Of a DNA stretch of 64,000 bases, positions 13,060 through 23,424 are shown piece after piece. The notes below the pieces were generated by a model. That model was given only the letters and a program-made list of their open reading frames with translations. It was not told the DNA's origin and did no database searches. Position numbers and translations under genes: made by a program. Origin of the DNA: Porites lobata (Eukaryota; Cnidaria; Anthozoa; Scleractinia; Poritidae); NCBI GenBank assembly GCA_942486035.1, contig CALNXK010000151.1:169001-233000 (forward strand), given 5' to 3'. Numbering within the stretch: position 1 is the first letter of the stretch; every line of letters starts with the position of its first letter.

Positions 13060-13305
13060 TGGTTTCCGGGATCCTGGAATTTTTTCTTTTGGAATCCAGA
13101 ATCCGGAAAATTTTTGCTAGTTGGATCCGCAATCCTGGACTTTGGAATCAGCGGTTCAAGTGAAGGAGTCCGGAATCCCGCAAACGATTGGAATCCCGAA
13201 TCCAAGTTCCACGGAAAAGGAATCCCGAATCCAATAACTAGAATCCGGAATAACCAGCGTGGAATCCAGAATCCAGTTTTGAATTACCTTACATGGAGCG
13301 TCTGA
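13060..13305 (-). repeat. GGATTC-rich dispersed repeat, copy 4 (GGAATCC on + strand)
   Basis: Dense GGAATCC/GAATCCGGAA units over about 240 bp followed by CATGGAGCGTCTGAG. The composition matches the other three copies, with the units in the reverse orientation. Confidence 0.6.
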
Positions 13306-13467
13306 GAATAGCTGAAATTACTTCAAGCTTAATAGGCATAACACGGTAGAACTATGTTACGTTATCAGCTTTTAAGAAGTGTAATTAAGTGTACCTTTTA
13401 ACTATTGTATATATTTTGTGATTGATTATTAAGGTATTTTCACTTCCTGATTTTTCGCTGTTAAAAC

Positions 13468-13614
13468 CCCAGTTGTTCAAAAGATGGATAGGGCTATCTT
13501 TCGGGTAAATCACTATCCAGCGGAAGGACAAGTGTTAGAGAAACCAATCGCGCCTTTCAGTAGACAGAGATTTATCTGGCGGATAGTGGTATCCATCTTT
13601 CGAACAACTGGGCC
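13468..13614. mobile_element. Palindromic MITE of the GTTGTTCRAA/GGATAGCGCTATCC family
   Basis: The left arm CCCAGTTGTTCAAAAGATGG is answered on the right by CCATCTTTCGAACAACTGGG, with interior GATAAATCACTATCC-type segments. Related copies are at 51500-51650, 51649-51800, 55392-55543 and 58674-58827. It has no coding capacity and is probably mobilised in trans. Confidence 0.75.
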
Positions 13615-13889
13615 CAGGAGTGTAATAAAACCTGTTATTATTCATTCAAAATATTTCCCTGATTCTGATTGGCTAAAAGCACACGCATAAAACACCATAA
13701 CCAGCTACTGACGACCAAATTTGGAAGAATTTTGGGTTTAATGAACCGATGGCGTCAAAAGTGCAGCTTTCTTGCAGGTTAATGCACCGTTAACCGAGAA
13801 GACCTGGGGACGGGTTTGAGTTGTTTTGGTTGTGAAAACAAAAATGACGGACTCGTTTCACTCGTTTCAAGAGTAAGAACTAGGCGAAA

Positions 13890-14388
13890 TAATGGCTAAA
13901 AACATGGCAAGAACAGCAAGAAGGCAACTCGAAGGGCGACATCTGCTGTTTGGAGAATATTTGCGGAGCTGAACGACCTAAACGTGCACTATCGAAGATG
14001 AACTTAACATCGATGGAGGTAAGCATTTTTTAGCCATGTTTTTAAACTAGCTAGGAATATAGTATTTTGAATGAATAATAAAATAATCATTGAATTAGGC
14101 TTTCGTATCATATGAAGAATTATGGAGATCTCGGAGGGTGTTATCCGCCTCGGCCTACGGCCTCGACGGATAACACCTCCTCGAATAATAGCTAAAAACA
14201 TGGCAAGAACAGCAAGAAGGCAACTCGAAGGGCGACATCTGCTGTTTGGAGAATATTTGCGGAGCTGAACATCCTAAACGTGCACTATCGAAGATGAACT
14301 CAACTTCGATAGATCGATGGAAGTAAGTATGTTTTAGCCATGTTTTAAAACTAGGAATAGAGTATTTTGAGTATTCCTCGATCTCCAT
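13890..14388. repeat. Direct duplication flanking a GC-rich hairpin
   Basis: A block of about 190 bp at 13890-14079 (GGCTAAAAACATGGCAAGAA onward) is repeated at 14187-14388. Between the copies is a 48-bp palindrome (14133-14180) with GTGTTATCCGCCTCGGCC facing GGCCTCGACGGATAACAC around a TAC centre. The arrangement resembles a palindromic mobile element with duplicated flanks. Confidence 0.65.
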
Positions 14389-15964
14389 AATTCTTCATGA
14401 GATACTCAGCCTCATTCATTAATTGTTAAATAAACACCTTACAACTATGTTATGTCATCAGCTTTCAATGATTTTAATTAGGTTAACCTTCTAACTATTG
14501 TATGCATTTTTTGATAGATTGTTAAAGTATTTTCATTATGTAATTTTTTTGGCTGTTAAAACTCCAGGAGTGTATTAATACCTGATAAAGATCGAAATGC
14601 TACAGTCTCAGACAGAAATAAATGGGACACTTCCAACGACCACTGTTTTTTTCTTTCTCGCTCATTTCCTCTCCCTCCCAATGTTGTAACTTCTAAATCT
14701 TGTATAGCAACATTTCGAAGGAGGGAATGAAGTCAGTAAGGTCGCAAAAATTTTAACTGAGACTATATTCAACGGCTTGAAAAAATGACTGCAAACTGTT
14801 ATTTATTTACCTAAATTTTTCTCAGGCGAAAATTTTTTTCTCTTTTTGTTTCTTCTGAACAAAAAACAATGTGAAAATGGCAACCTCAAAGCTATAGGCC
14901 ATTTCCAAGTTCTAAACTGATTCTCACTTTCAAAACGACGCCCAGTGTTATTCGCAGGAGAACTCAAAAATAGTTTTCATATCGATGGTTCGCACTTAGC
15001 CTCACTTTGAAACAGAGGCTTGGAGCAATTTGGAAATGGCCTATTATTTATTGCCAAGGTAATATTGTCTCATTAATTAACTGTTGATAATTGACAAATG
15101 ATTCCTGTTCTTTCCTGAGAAACTGCCTTTTATAGAGCGCCCTTGTCTTAAATTTTCTTAAAACTGTGGTTTGATATTTGGTATTGTTTAAAGAAGTACA
15201 AGAATTAAGACAAAATCGAAAAGGAAAATAAGTAATTTTAATTTTCAGTGGACAAAAACCTTGTACCAGAATAATTTAAACAATAAATGGCTACCAAACC
15301 GTACGTTGATTTTTTTAAGTTGCCCTTCCTATTATAAGGAACAGTCAACGGCGAAATCAAACTCCTTCAAAATTGCTCAAAAAACCGCTTTTGAGGTAAA
15401 ACGACGACTATATACCACAGGTAAGGTAATTCAACGTTTATTTATCATTGATTTATATACATAGTTAGCGATATATCGCTATAGGTGAAGCAAACGGTAA
15501 ATCCAGTACATTTACTATAAAATAACGATCGGCTACACAAACAGATTGTGTGGGCTCCCTGTGGCCCAAGCTGGAAATATGAGCATCGGCGAACATCGGC
15601 ATTGTTGCGTAACATTCAAAATATAAGAATTTGTATGGGAGAAAAAACCGATCGTTTCTGTAACCAACAAAAATGAAAGGATTTCAATGAAAAACAGTTT
15701 ACCTTACTTAAAATGTGTGTTACATCTCTCCTGTGTGGTCCACGAACGGATTTATGGCCGTTTTATGGGTTTTTATGTAAACGGTTTTCTCTCTATATAA
15801 AGGTAAACCGTTACTGAGAAATGCTCTAACGTGACGTCAGTTACGTTAGATATATTGTGTGGCTGATGAGTACGGGAACATTCACTGACATAAATGTCAT
15901 TGAGAGATTTTACTGATGAAGCAACTTTGCTTTTAAAGCGGTAATGCCTGAGTCATAACAGCCA

Positions 15965-16079
15965 TTAGGCTCGATTACCAGCCGCTGTTCGGAAAAATGA
16001 GCCCGCACTCATCCCCCCGAAGGTCTCTCTTCGGGGAGGATCAAGACCGGACCCGGGAGACGGCGGAAACCGAGCCTAA
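15965..16079. mobile_element. 115-bp MITE with TIR TTAGGCTCG and target duplication ACAGCCA
   Basis: The element runs from TTAGGCTCGATTACC to GGAAACCGAGCCTAA and is flanked on both sides by ACAGCCA (15958-15964 and 16080-16086). The interior is GC-rich with a CCCCGAAG/CTTCGGGG stem. Flanking direct repeats and terminal inverted repeats together support a recent transposition. Confidence 0.85.
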
Positions 16080-16579
16080 ACAGCCATGTGATGCATTTGA
16101 TAACTCCAAGTACAATTAATAATCTGGTAAGTGTGCTTTCCTTCGCCTCTCTCTCCAAAAACGTTTTTGACCCAACTGCACATTATGCAGGAGTAAATGT
16201 CTGAGAACGAGCCCAATACTCAATGTACCTGTACTCATTTTCCTATACACTGTTCAAACTGGACTCGAGGGGTTTTAACGCTGAGGGCAGTGAAATGGTG
16301 TTGCAGGGGCTTATTCATCTATGTTTTGCACCAAGGCTTTGAGAACCTTTGCTAGCAAACCTCTCCTGCTGAATAACCCTTCCTATGTCAATTAAACTCG
16401 TGAGCCTCTACTTTTTAAGTCTAACGTATTCTCTGTGTTTGGCCTAACTTGTACTAAGAAAGCTACTACCTTTTTCATTCTCTAAGGAACGGAGCGAAGG
16501 CCCCCGACTCATACCGACTGTCTTGTGTATTAGTTAGATGTGTCTTGTGAATTAGTTAGGGATGCACGTCATGTTTTCC

Positions 16580-17526
16580 GAGTCTTCCATGCCAACTACA
16601 CTTCTCTCACTTCACGCCATTGTGGTCATTATATTTGTGGGAAGCGGTGAGACAGTGAGCTTTTCGTTTCTTTGAGATCCATAACTGACAAATTTAAGTT
16701 CTTCAAGAAGCAGCTGATTATTTATCAAGAAGGTTACACCACAGAATGTATTTTTACAAATTTAAAATATATATATATATTATTATTATTACATATTTGC
16801 CCTTTCACGGTTTTCAGTTAAGTGATTTCAAACAGTTCGAAACAGTTGTCCAATAGAAGCGTAAATATAAAAATTAAAAGAAGTGTTTGCTGTAACAACA
16901 CGTGTTCGAGTCCGAGTCTTCCATGCCAACTACACTTCTCTCACTTCACGCCATTGTGGTCATTATAGTTGTGGGAAGCGGTGAGACAGTGAGCTTTTCG
17001 TTTCTTTAAGATCCATAACTGACAAATTTAAGTTCTTCAAGAAGCAGCTGATTATTTATCAAGAAGGTTACACCACAGAATGTATTTTTACAAATTTAAA
17101 ATATATATATATATATATTATTATTATTATTACATGTTTGCCCTTTCACGGTTTTCAGTTAAGTGATTTCAAACAGTTAACCAATTGAAGCGTAAATATA
17201 AAAATTAAAAGAATTGTTTGCAGTAACAACACGTGTTCGAGTCCGAGTCTTCCATGCCAACTACACTTCTCTCACTTCACGCCATTGTGGTCATTATATT
17301 TGTGGGAAGCGGTGAGACAGTGAGCTTTTCGTTTCTTTAAGATCCATAACTGACAAATTTAAGTTCTTCAAGAAGCAGATGATTATTTATCAAGAAGGTT
17401 ACACCACAGAATGTATTTTTACAAATTTAAAATATATATATATATTATTATTATTACATGTTTGCCCTTCACGGTTTTCAGTTCAGTGATTTCAAACAGT
17501 TAACCAATTGAAGCGTAAATATAAAA
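16580..17526 (+). repeat. Three-copy tandem repeat, unit about 331-334 bp
   Basis: GAGTCTTCCATGCCAACTAC starts units at 16580, 16914 and 17245. Each unit holds the same AT-rich body and a (TA)n(TTA)n microsatellite (near 16768, 17102 and 17431) that varies in length between copies. No open frame crosses the units. The last copy ends 5' of the promoter of the next gene. Confidence 0.92.
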
Positions 17527-17771
17527 AACGTGATAGCCGTTGTCATTCTACTACGACGTTTTACGAGAATGTCGTAGTGGGTAAGCGAGTTATCAAATGC
17601 TAGAAGTTTAATCATTTTCCGATTGGTAGAGGGTTTAAGCTCCTTTAATAAAGATAACTGTGCTAACTTTTCTGGTAAATCAAAAGTACAGTGAAGCCCT
17701 CCGGGGTATTTAATTATTGAGTTTGAGAATACGCGAAAAAACTTTTAGTCAAATGTCGTCCTCGGGCCGGT

Positions 17772-17822
17772 CCAATCTAAAGGCCTCTAATATAACATTC
17801 AATACACAATCAGATTTCAGTT
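17772..17822 (+). promoter_or_regulatory. Core promoter: CCAAT box, TATA-like box, initiator
   Basis: CCAAT at 17772-17776 is followed by TATAAC at 17791-17796 and an initiator TTCAGTTC whose A (17819) lies 28 bases from the start of the TATA-like box. The ATG of the downstream gene is 25 bases further on. Spacing and order are those of a textbook RNA polymerase II core promoter; the assignment itself is an inference. Confidence 0.6.
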
Positions 17823-17843
17823 CATTATACTCAACCCCGCGAA

Positions 17844-19717
17844 ATGGCTGCACAGCACCAACAGCAAGATGTACCTAATCGCCTATTAAGAAATAATGGA
17901 ACTGTGCCGGACAACCTAGAAAATAAGGTGAGTTTCGTAACTTCTTATTAAGCTCAGCTTATCAAGACAAGCCTTTTTTTAGTTTTCTACTTGTTCTACA
18001 ATAAACGTAACCCTAAATTTATTTTCGAAATCAGCTTAAATCGGATCATTCAGTTGATGACTGATTCTCTCTTTCATATTCAGATTATTCATCATTACGG
18101 GATTTCCGAGAGACGAAGAACAATTGAACAATGTACGGAGGAAAACAACTTTCCAATAGGGTATGTACACACTAATGATCAAGTTGTTTTCACTGTATAT
18201 TGTTTTACAATAGTAGCGAACTGAAAGTGTACCTGTTTTTAGAACAATTCGATCAATGATCAACTCACACACTCACTTCTCACACATTATTTTCCCTCTT
18301 TTTTACTTTTAATTTTTTGTCTCGAGGCTGACAAAGGCTGAACCAGCCGAGTGCAACTAACAGGATAAGCAAAAATTCAAAATCAATCGACTTTAATCTT
18401 ATTTGTTTTCAGAAGGGGAGAGTCCAGTCAATGTTTCTACCATCTCGAGACTTCTTCAAGTGGACAGGCGAGTATCCTATCCCATATTAATTCTCTTTAT
18501 AACTATTAAGGAGCTGCCATAAGTTCTTTCTTCATAGTCTGTTGAAAATACATGCAGCTCTCAGCAGGAACTGCGCAAAGGTTAAAGAATGTTACATATT
18601 CGCAATTTAAGAATTTGCTGTCGACTTTTATGGAACTTTAGATCTATAATATCAGGTTGAGAGCTCGGTGCTTTGTTGGTTCAGTTAACTCATTCGCCCC
18701 TGAACCCGTGCCCATAGCCCGAAAAATTTCCACGAAAAACTTGTGTCACTACCCACCTACTTTTCCTTTCATCTAATCCTAAGATCCTAAAAGCTTTCCC
18801 AAAACAATTTCCCACCATTATGAAGGCTACTAAATGCCCAACAACAAAAAAAAAAAGATGGAGGTAAGAAAGGCGAAAAAAGAGGAGAGGAGAGAAAGCG
18901 AAAAGAAAAGGTCAAGTGGACAATCTGCTGTAAACTGAACAGCGCTGTGGTAATTTTAAGCTCTTTATAGCCAGACAGTGACTAGAAGGCCGCTCGACTA
19001 GCCTCAAAACGAGTTATTCGACAAAATCCTCAGTGGTGAATGGGGTTAAATATGAAATGCACGTTATCACAGCTGATGGCCGGTCTGGTTGCAAAACAAC
19101 TAAACGAACAATTGCAAAAACAACAACAACAAAACTGACAACAACGTTGTGCGCCAAAACGTATTCTAGTAAATTTAGTTACTGACTGGCCATCTTCTCT
19201 TTAATTTCCCTTTTTTAATAATAGAATTTTAGAGCATAAGCCAAGGGAAGATCCAGGATTTTTTAATCGGGGGTGGCTAATACCAACTGTCTACCAAACT
19301 GTACGTTGATTTGTTTGAGTAGCCCTTCGGTTGTCCAAAAACATGGCGATTTAGAAAGGATAAATTGGAGACCGTAACAATGCACCCCCTTGGATCTGCC
19401 CCTGTAACCATTTTAGGTAATCATTTTTACCAGCATCTCGCACCAAATCACCCTGCGAGCAGAACCAATAGAAAAGGACTTTCTTTGCTTCTACCAACAA
19501 TTCCAATACTAGCTAAGGCCTAGTTTTCTCCAATGCAGACATAATTAATAACTGGTGTAGTTTTATTCTTGCTTTATTTCAGGTTCGAAGTGAGAACCTC
19601 AACATCAATATTGATACAAGGTCAAGAAATGTGCTGAAAAAGAGGAACATTTCTCTTGTCTGTGCAATAATAATGATAATAATCATCATAATAATTGTGT
19701 CAAAAACAAAATTATAG
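17844..19717 (+). CDS. Putative small tail-anchored membrane protein, 116 aa (gene X2, family unknown)
   Basis: Four exons: 17844-17927 (phase 0 exit), 18084-18160 (exit 2), 18413-18467 (exit 0) and 19583-19717 with stop TAG. The start GAAATGG has a good context and sits just behind a promoter. The first exon is Gln/Asn-rich (MAAQHQQQDVPNRLLRNN), followed by a charged segment (SERRRTIEQCTEENNF) and a serine-rich one. The last exon ends in NVLKKRN, then the hydrophobic run ISLVCAIIMIIIIIIIVS and a short basic tail, as expected for a C-terminal membrane anchor with the rest in the cytosol. The third intron uses a GC donor (CAG|GCGAGT); without that splice the frame stops at TAA about 50 bases on. 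Exons 2-4 match exons C, D and the last exon of gene X1 in phase and in the CTEE motif, so the two may be paralogues. An AATAAA is present at 19865-19870. Function unknown. Confidence 0.6.
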
Positions 19718-19912
19718 AATCTGATTGGTACTCAGTAGCCCTAATTTATTGCTTAATTTGGCTGATGCAGCTAGCATCAGAACTGTCCAATTTGACATGT
19801 GTTCGATTATTAGAAGCTGCTTGTATTAAAAATCGGACAGAGCAAATCGGGCAATTGAACAGCCAATAAAAATCGAGCGTAAAATGTTGCTGTCCAATAA
19901 GGTTTAACAAAT

Positions 19913-21166
19913 TACCGTAAAATTCCGAAAATAACTTTCGGGAAAGAAATAGGTGATGCTTAACTTGAGTATTCTGTGATTAAATATTGATTAGAAATTG
20001 ACATTTTGTAGCGCAAGAAGTTAGATTTCTTGACATTAGATTTCACAATAATGTAGACAAAGTCCGAGTATCATGTCACGATATAAAATGATGTAACTGC
20101 ATGCATATTCTTAGGCTAAATAAGGTGAAAGAACGCGCGATTTTGTAATAGTCACTTAATTTAGATACATGACAATGGAAACGTTTACTGTACATGTGAT
20201 TAATCTAAAAATACTGCCTTACGCAAGGATAGTAGAAAAAACCTGTGTATACTTAGACAACCTCGTCCCCAGGGCTGTTCCCTTAAAAATTTTTTTTAAG
20301 GGAAAAGCCCTGGGGACGAGGATGATACTTAGAACGTGCTAGTCGATCGTTGAGTTACGTTGATCGTTGATCGTTGTGTTATGACCGTTGAATATGTGAG
20401 AATTGTACTTCCCAGTAGATTGTTGGATTGGATCAAATCGTGTTGTTACATCGAAAGATACAGTCCTCTTGATTTGTTTGAACCAGCGAGCGGGGTTATA
20501 AGAATTCCGCAACAATAACCCCCTCCAAAGCCCCCCAAACTCCGATACGGTTACGGTAACGCAAAATACCATTTCCGATCGCCCCTCCAAATATAAGCCC
20601 TCCGGGGCGCACATTCTTTGAAATTGTCCTCAAATAATAATAATAATAATAGTAATAATAATAATAAAAAACAAAGCAAAAAATTAATGATCATGATATA
20701 GTAGCATAATCTTTTTATTTCCAGAGAACTATTCTGACGTGTACCAAATGACTGCAGTCAAAAAGTGTCACAGTTGATTGCTCCTTTGCATAGTTCACTT
20801 AGATTTCCTTTATTTTTTCGTGAGAACAGTGTACCTTACCTATTACTGGCATTCCCTTACCTTTGAACTGAGTATTGCGTTTTCAGCGAAGTAATTTGCG
20901 GTTGTGTTTTAAGTTTGCTTGCCTGAGTTTTAGAAAGACCTACATCTTCACGCCGAGTATCAGTAAAACCTAACTGACATAACTTTCCTGTCCAATCGAT
21001 CTTGGGACGCACATTTCCTTTCAAGTATAAGCCCTGCCGATTTAGTAATGTAAATTTCCCCCCGCATAAGCCCCTCCAAGTTTAACCGCTCCAATAATAA
21101 GCCCCTCAAAAAGGACCTTTGAGAAATATAAGCCCCGGGGCTTAATATTTTTGGAATTTCACGGTA
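19913..21166. mobile_element. TIR-bounded repeat region (TACCGTRAAATTCC ends), with nested palindrome
   Basis: TACCGTAAAATTCCGAAAAT at 19913 is mirrored by GGAATTTCACGGTA ending at 21166. The right-hand part (20990-21166) carries several copies of an AAGCCC/GGGGCTT-type motif. A perfect-armed palindrome (20261-20321) and an (AAT)n tract (20635-20668) lie inside. It could be one 1.25-kb element with insertions, or two unrelated copies of the same family facing each other. Confidence 0.5.
20261..20321. mobile_element. 61-bp palindrome CCTCGTCCCCAGGGC ... GCCCTGGGGACGAGG
   Basis: The arms CCTCGTCCCCAGGGC and GCCCTGGGGACGAGG are exact reverse complements, with an A/T-rich centre that also pairs (CCCTTAAAAA with TTTTTAAGGG). 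A similar single end (CCTCGTTCCCAGGG) is visible at 3954. This is a miniature inverted-repeat element. Confidence 0.8.
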
Positions 21167-21589
21167 GTCCATGATGCCAGCAAATCAAAACCAAGAAAAA
21201 AATCTTCTGTGAGCAAGTTTTTGAGCTTCAGTTTGGGACGTTTAATGTTAGAAAAAATGTATTTAAAATAATTCGCGTAGATCGTTTCTCAAAAAAATTA
21301 TTGTAAGCCATCCTTTTGCTTGGTAAGCTGATGTGATAACTTTTGTAATTAAACATAAACAGGCTCCTGAATTAAATAATTATTATAAACTTTGTTGAGA
21401 TTCCATTCCCTTGGGTGAAAATCCTTCTCAAACAGGCGTACAGTGAAATACTCTTTCACGCAGTGTTGAACCTACGAAAAAGCAAAGCCATAACCGCGTT
21501 TCTTTCTGCCAAATAAATAGAAGAGAAATTTTGAACAGATCTATGAGTTTACAAATCTCAAAAGCGGAAGTTTCATTTCTTCACGCGCC

Positions 21590-21744
21590 CGCGAAATGAC
21601 TTTGGCTGCGGTCTTTTTCCCGCCTCTTTTCCTCATTTCGTCGACGCGTCGTCCTCGATTATTCCTTGCGTGTGAATGTAGATTTCCGATTTCAGTTCAT
21701 CAGTCGATTTCACATTTCGTAAATCCTCCTACCAGAAATTGAAA
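21590..21744 (+). ncRNA. Candidate first exon of an unassigned transcript
   Basis: A CpG-containing segment (GACGCGTCGTCCTCG), a possible initiator (TTTCAGTTC) and a strong splice donor AAAG|GTAAGC (donor GT at 21745) look like the 5' exon of a transcript. The next exon-like stretch is 23632-23705, with acceptor ACATTACAG and donor GAAA|GTAAGT. It is closed in all three frames, so the product would be non-coding or these would be leader exons. No downstream coding exon was found. Confidence 0.3.
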
Positions 21745-22297
21745 GGTAAGCAGTATATTTATGAATTTCTGTAGTTGTTGTTGCGATTTACTTAGAATGA
21801 ATAGTTTCGAATCGCAACATGTGAGTCATGTTTAAGCCTACATTTTAAAATTTTCATTCATGTAGCGCAACTTTCATCGACTCGCGTCGCAAAGGTCAAA
21901 TTTGTCTTTAGTGGTTATTTTCTGGCGTTAGCTGCCCAAAGAAGATATTCAACCGTTTAAGTCAAGGACAAATTTAACGGAGATCCACTTAATACGTTTA
22001 AAGCACATGTAAATTTCACACAGATGCGGTTGAACATAATAGACTGCACATCATGCGCTTACTCTTCAAGCTCATTTAAGCTTAAAGTTTGTCACTTAAG
22101 TTAGATTAGACCTAAATTATGTAGTTCCTTTAATTACTTAAATAGAAACCCTGCATGGTGGTCGGTGATCAAATATATATAATTTTAGCGAAGGCATAGC
22201 TATGTTTACTCGTACATATAGTTGACTTCCGCGCTTACGTTGGACAAAAGCCGAGGCCAATATGGCCGATTGTGTGACACCGAGACACCATAAAATT

Positions 22298-22706
22298 ATT
22301 TCCTCGAATAAAAACAGCCGGGGGTAAATATTATTTTTTTCCCCACCAATAGAGGGCGATTATTCGAGGGAGGCGATTATTATTTTCAAATATTACTCAC
22401 TGGAAGTCGTGCACTAAAATATTTTGTTTTATTATCCCATTAAATAGTAAAAAAATTATCCTATCAAATAAACTGAACATGGGCTTTTTTAGTGTTCCAA
22501 ATTTGATTCATTGATTAATTTTCAATGTCAATAACCTTGGCATCAGAGCTTGAATCATCACTGATCAGCTTTGCTGAATAAAAGAAAGGAGAGGGGTGGG
22601 AGGGGGGATTATTCAAGGAAGGGGATTATTTTAAGTATTTCCGTCAAGGAGAGGTGATTATTCAAGGGAGGTGGTTAATCGAGAGATGCCTATTATTTGA
22701 GGAAAT
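22298..22706. mobile_element. Inverted-repeat element, TIR ATTTCCTCGAATAA
   Basis: ATTTCCTCGAATAA at 22298-22311 is answered by TTATTTGAGGAAAT near 22692-22706, with repeated GATTATTCGAGGGAGG-like units inside. It is non-coding. Confidence 0.65.
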
Positions 22707-23143
22707 ATGGTACTTTGCTTTCATTAATGAGTTACCCCCTCCCGCCTTGATGTTACCTCAAGGTGGACACAATGTAGATATGCCACTGATTAGTTTCAGC
22801 TGTGCAACTGCGTAAAATCATTTAGTTACATTGTACAATTCCTGCTCACAGGGAGAGTTAATTATCCATTCACAAAACATTTACATCTGTGTGCTTAGTT
22901 TAAGAATAATAGTGAAACTTGGTGCTCATGGATTTTATTGTACCATTATTTTATTACCTGATAGATCTTGAAGTTTAAGATAATGATCCCCGGTTTTACA
23001 TGAATTATACTACTACATGAGAAATTTCTGCAATTTGATTGGCTTAGAGCAGTGGTATTTCAGCTTAATTTGAAATACCTGCATGTGAAAATTATAAAAC
23101 CTTTGTGGGTAGTAGTATAAACAAATAATAGCATGATTTGTAC

Positions 23144-23244
23144 GTGATATTTGGCATAAATACCACTAGTGATATTTCAAAATTGTCTCAAATTACGTTT
23201 AACAATTTCGAAATATCGTTCGTGGTATTTATGCCAAATATCAC
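23144..23244. mobile_element. Near-perfect hairpin, arms about 44 bp
   Basis: The outer 23 bases of the left arm (GTGATATTTGGCATAA...) are the exact reverse complement of the right end (...TTATGCCAAATATCAC). Pairing continues inward with few mismatches to a loop of about 13 bases. It is probably a foldback MITE; if transcribed it would form a long duplex. Confidence 0.8.
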
Positions 23245-23276
23245 TACAAATCCTGCTATTACCTATTCAAATAGTT

Positions 23277-23424
23277 CAGTGGAACCAGGCCTTACGGCCA
23301 CCTCAGTAATACGGTCACCTTGTTATTATGGCCACTTTTTTATGGCTCGCCCGGCAAAATGCCCACTCATTTTCTTGTAAAAAACCCTCTTTAATATGGT
23401 GACCGTATTAATGGGGTTCCACTG
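23277..23424. mobile_element. 148-bp pogo/Tigger-like MITE, TIR CAGTGGAACC
   Basis: It starts CAGTGGAACC and ends GGTTCCACTG. Subterminal ACGGTCACC and GGTGACCGT also pair. The end sequence resembles pogo-type Tc1/mariner MITEs. No coding sequence. Confidence 0.7.

Larger units (their letters stand above)
12725..17771. other. Repeat-rich spacer between the two small membrane-protein genes
   Basis: No coding exon is supported. Contents: a reverse-orientation GGATTC repeat (13060-13305), a palindromic MITE (13468-13614), a duplicated block around a hairpin (13890-14388), a 115-bp MITE (15965-16079) and a three-copy tandem repeat (16580-17526). Between them is unremarkable AT-rich DNA. Confidence 0.5.

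Noticed and set aside
15249..15420. Exon-like stretch of 172 bp with AG and GTAAGG borders and an open frame
   Set aside because: Part of it (CTACCAAACCGTACGTTGAT and following) recurs in diverged form near 19289-19325, so it is a dispersed repeat, and its exit phase 1 fits no neighbouring exon.
16580..17526. Regularly spaced repeats as a CRISPR array
   Set aside because: The units are 333 bp, nearly identical throughout and lack short repeats with unique spacers; the host is a eukaryote.
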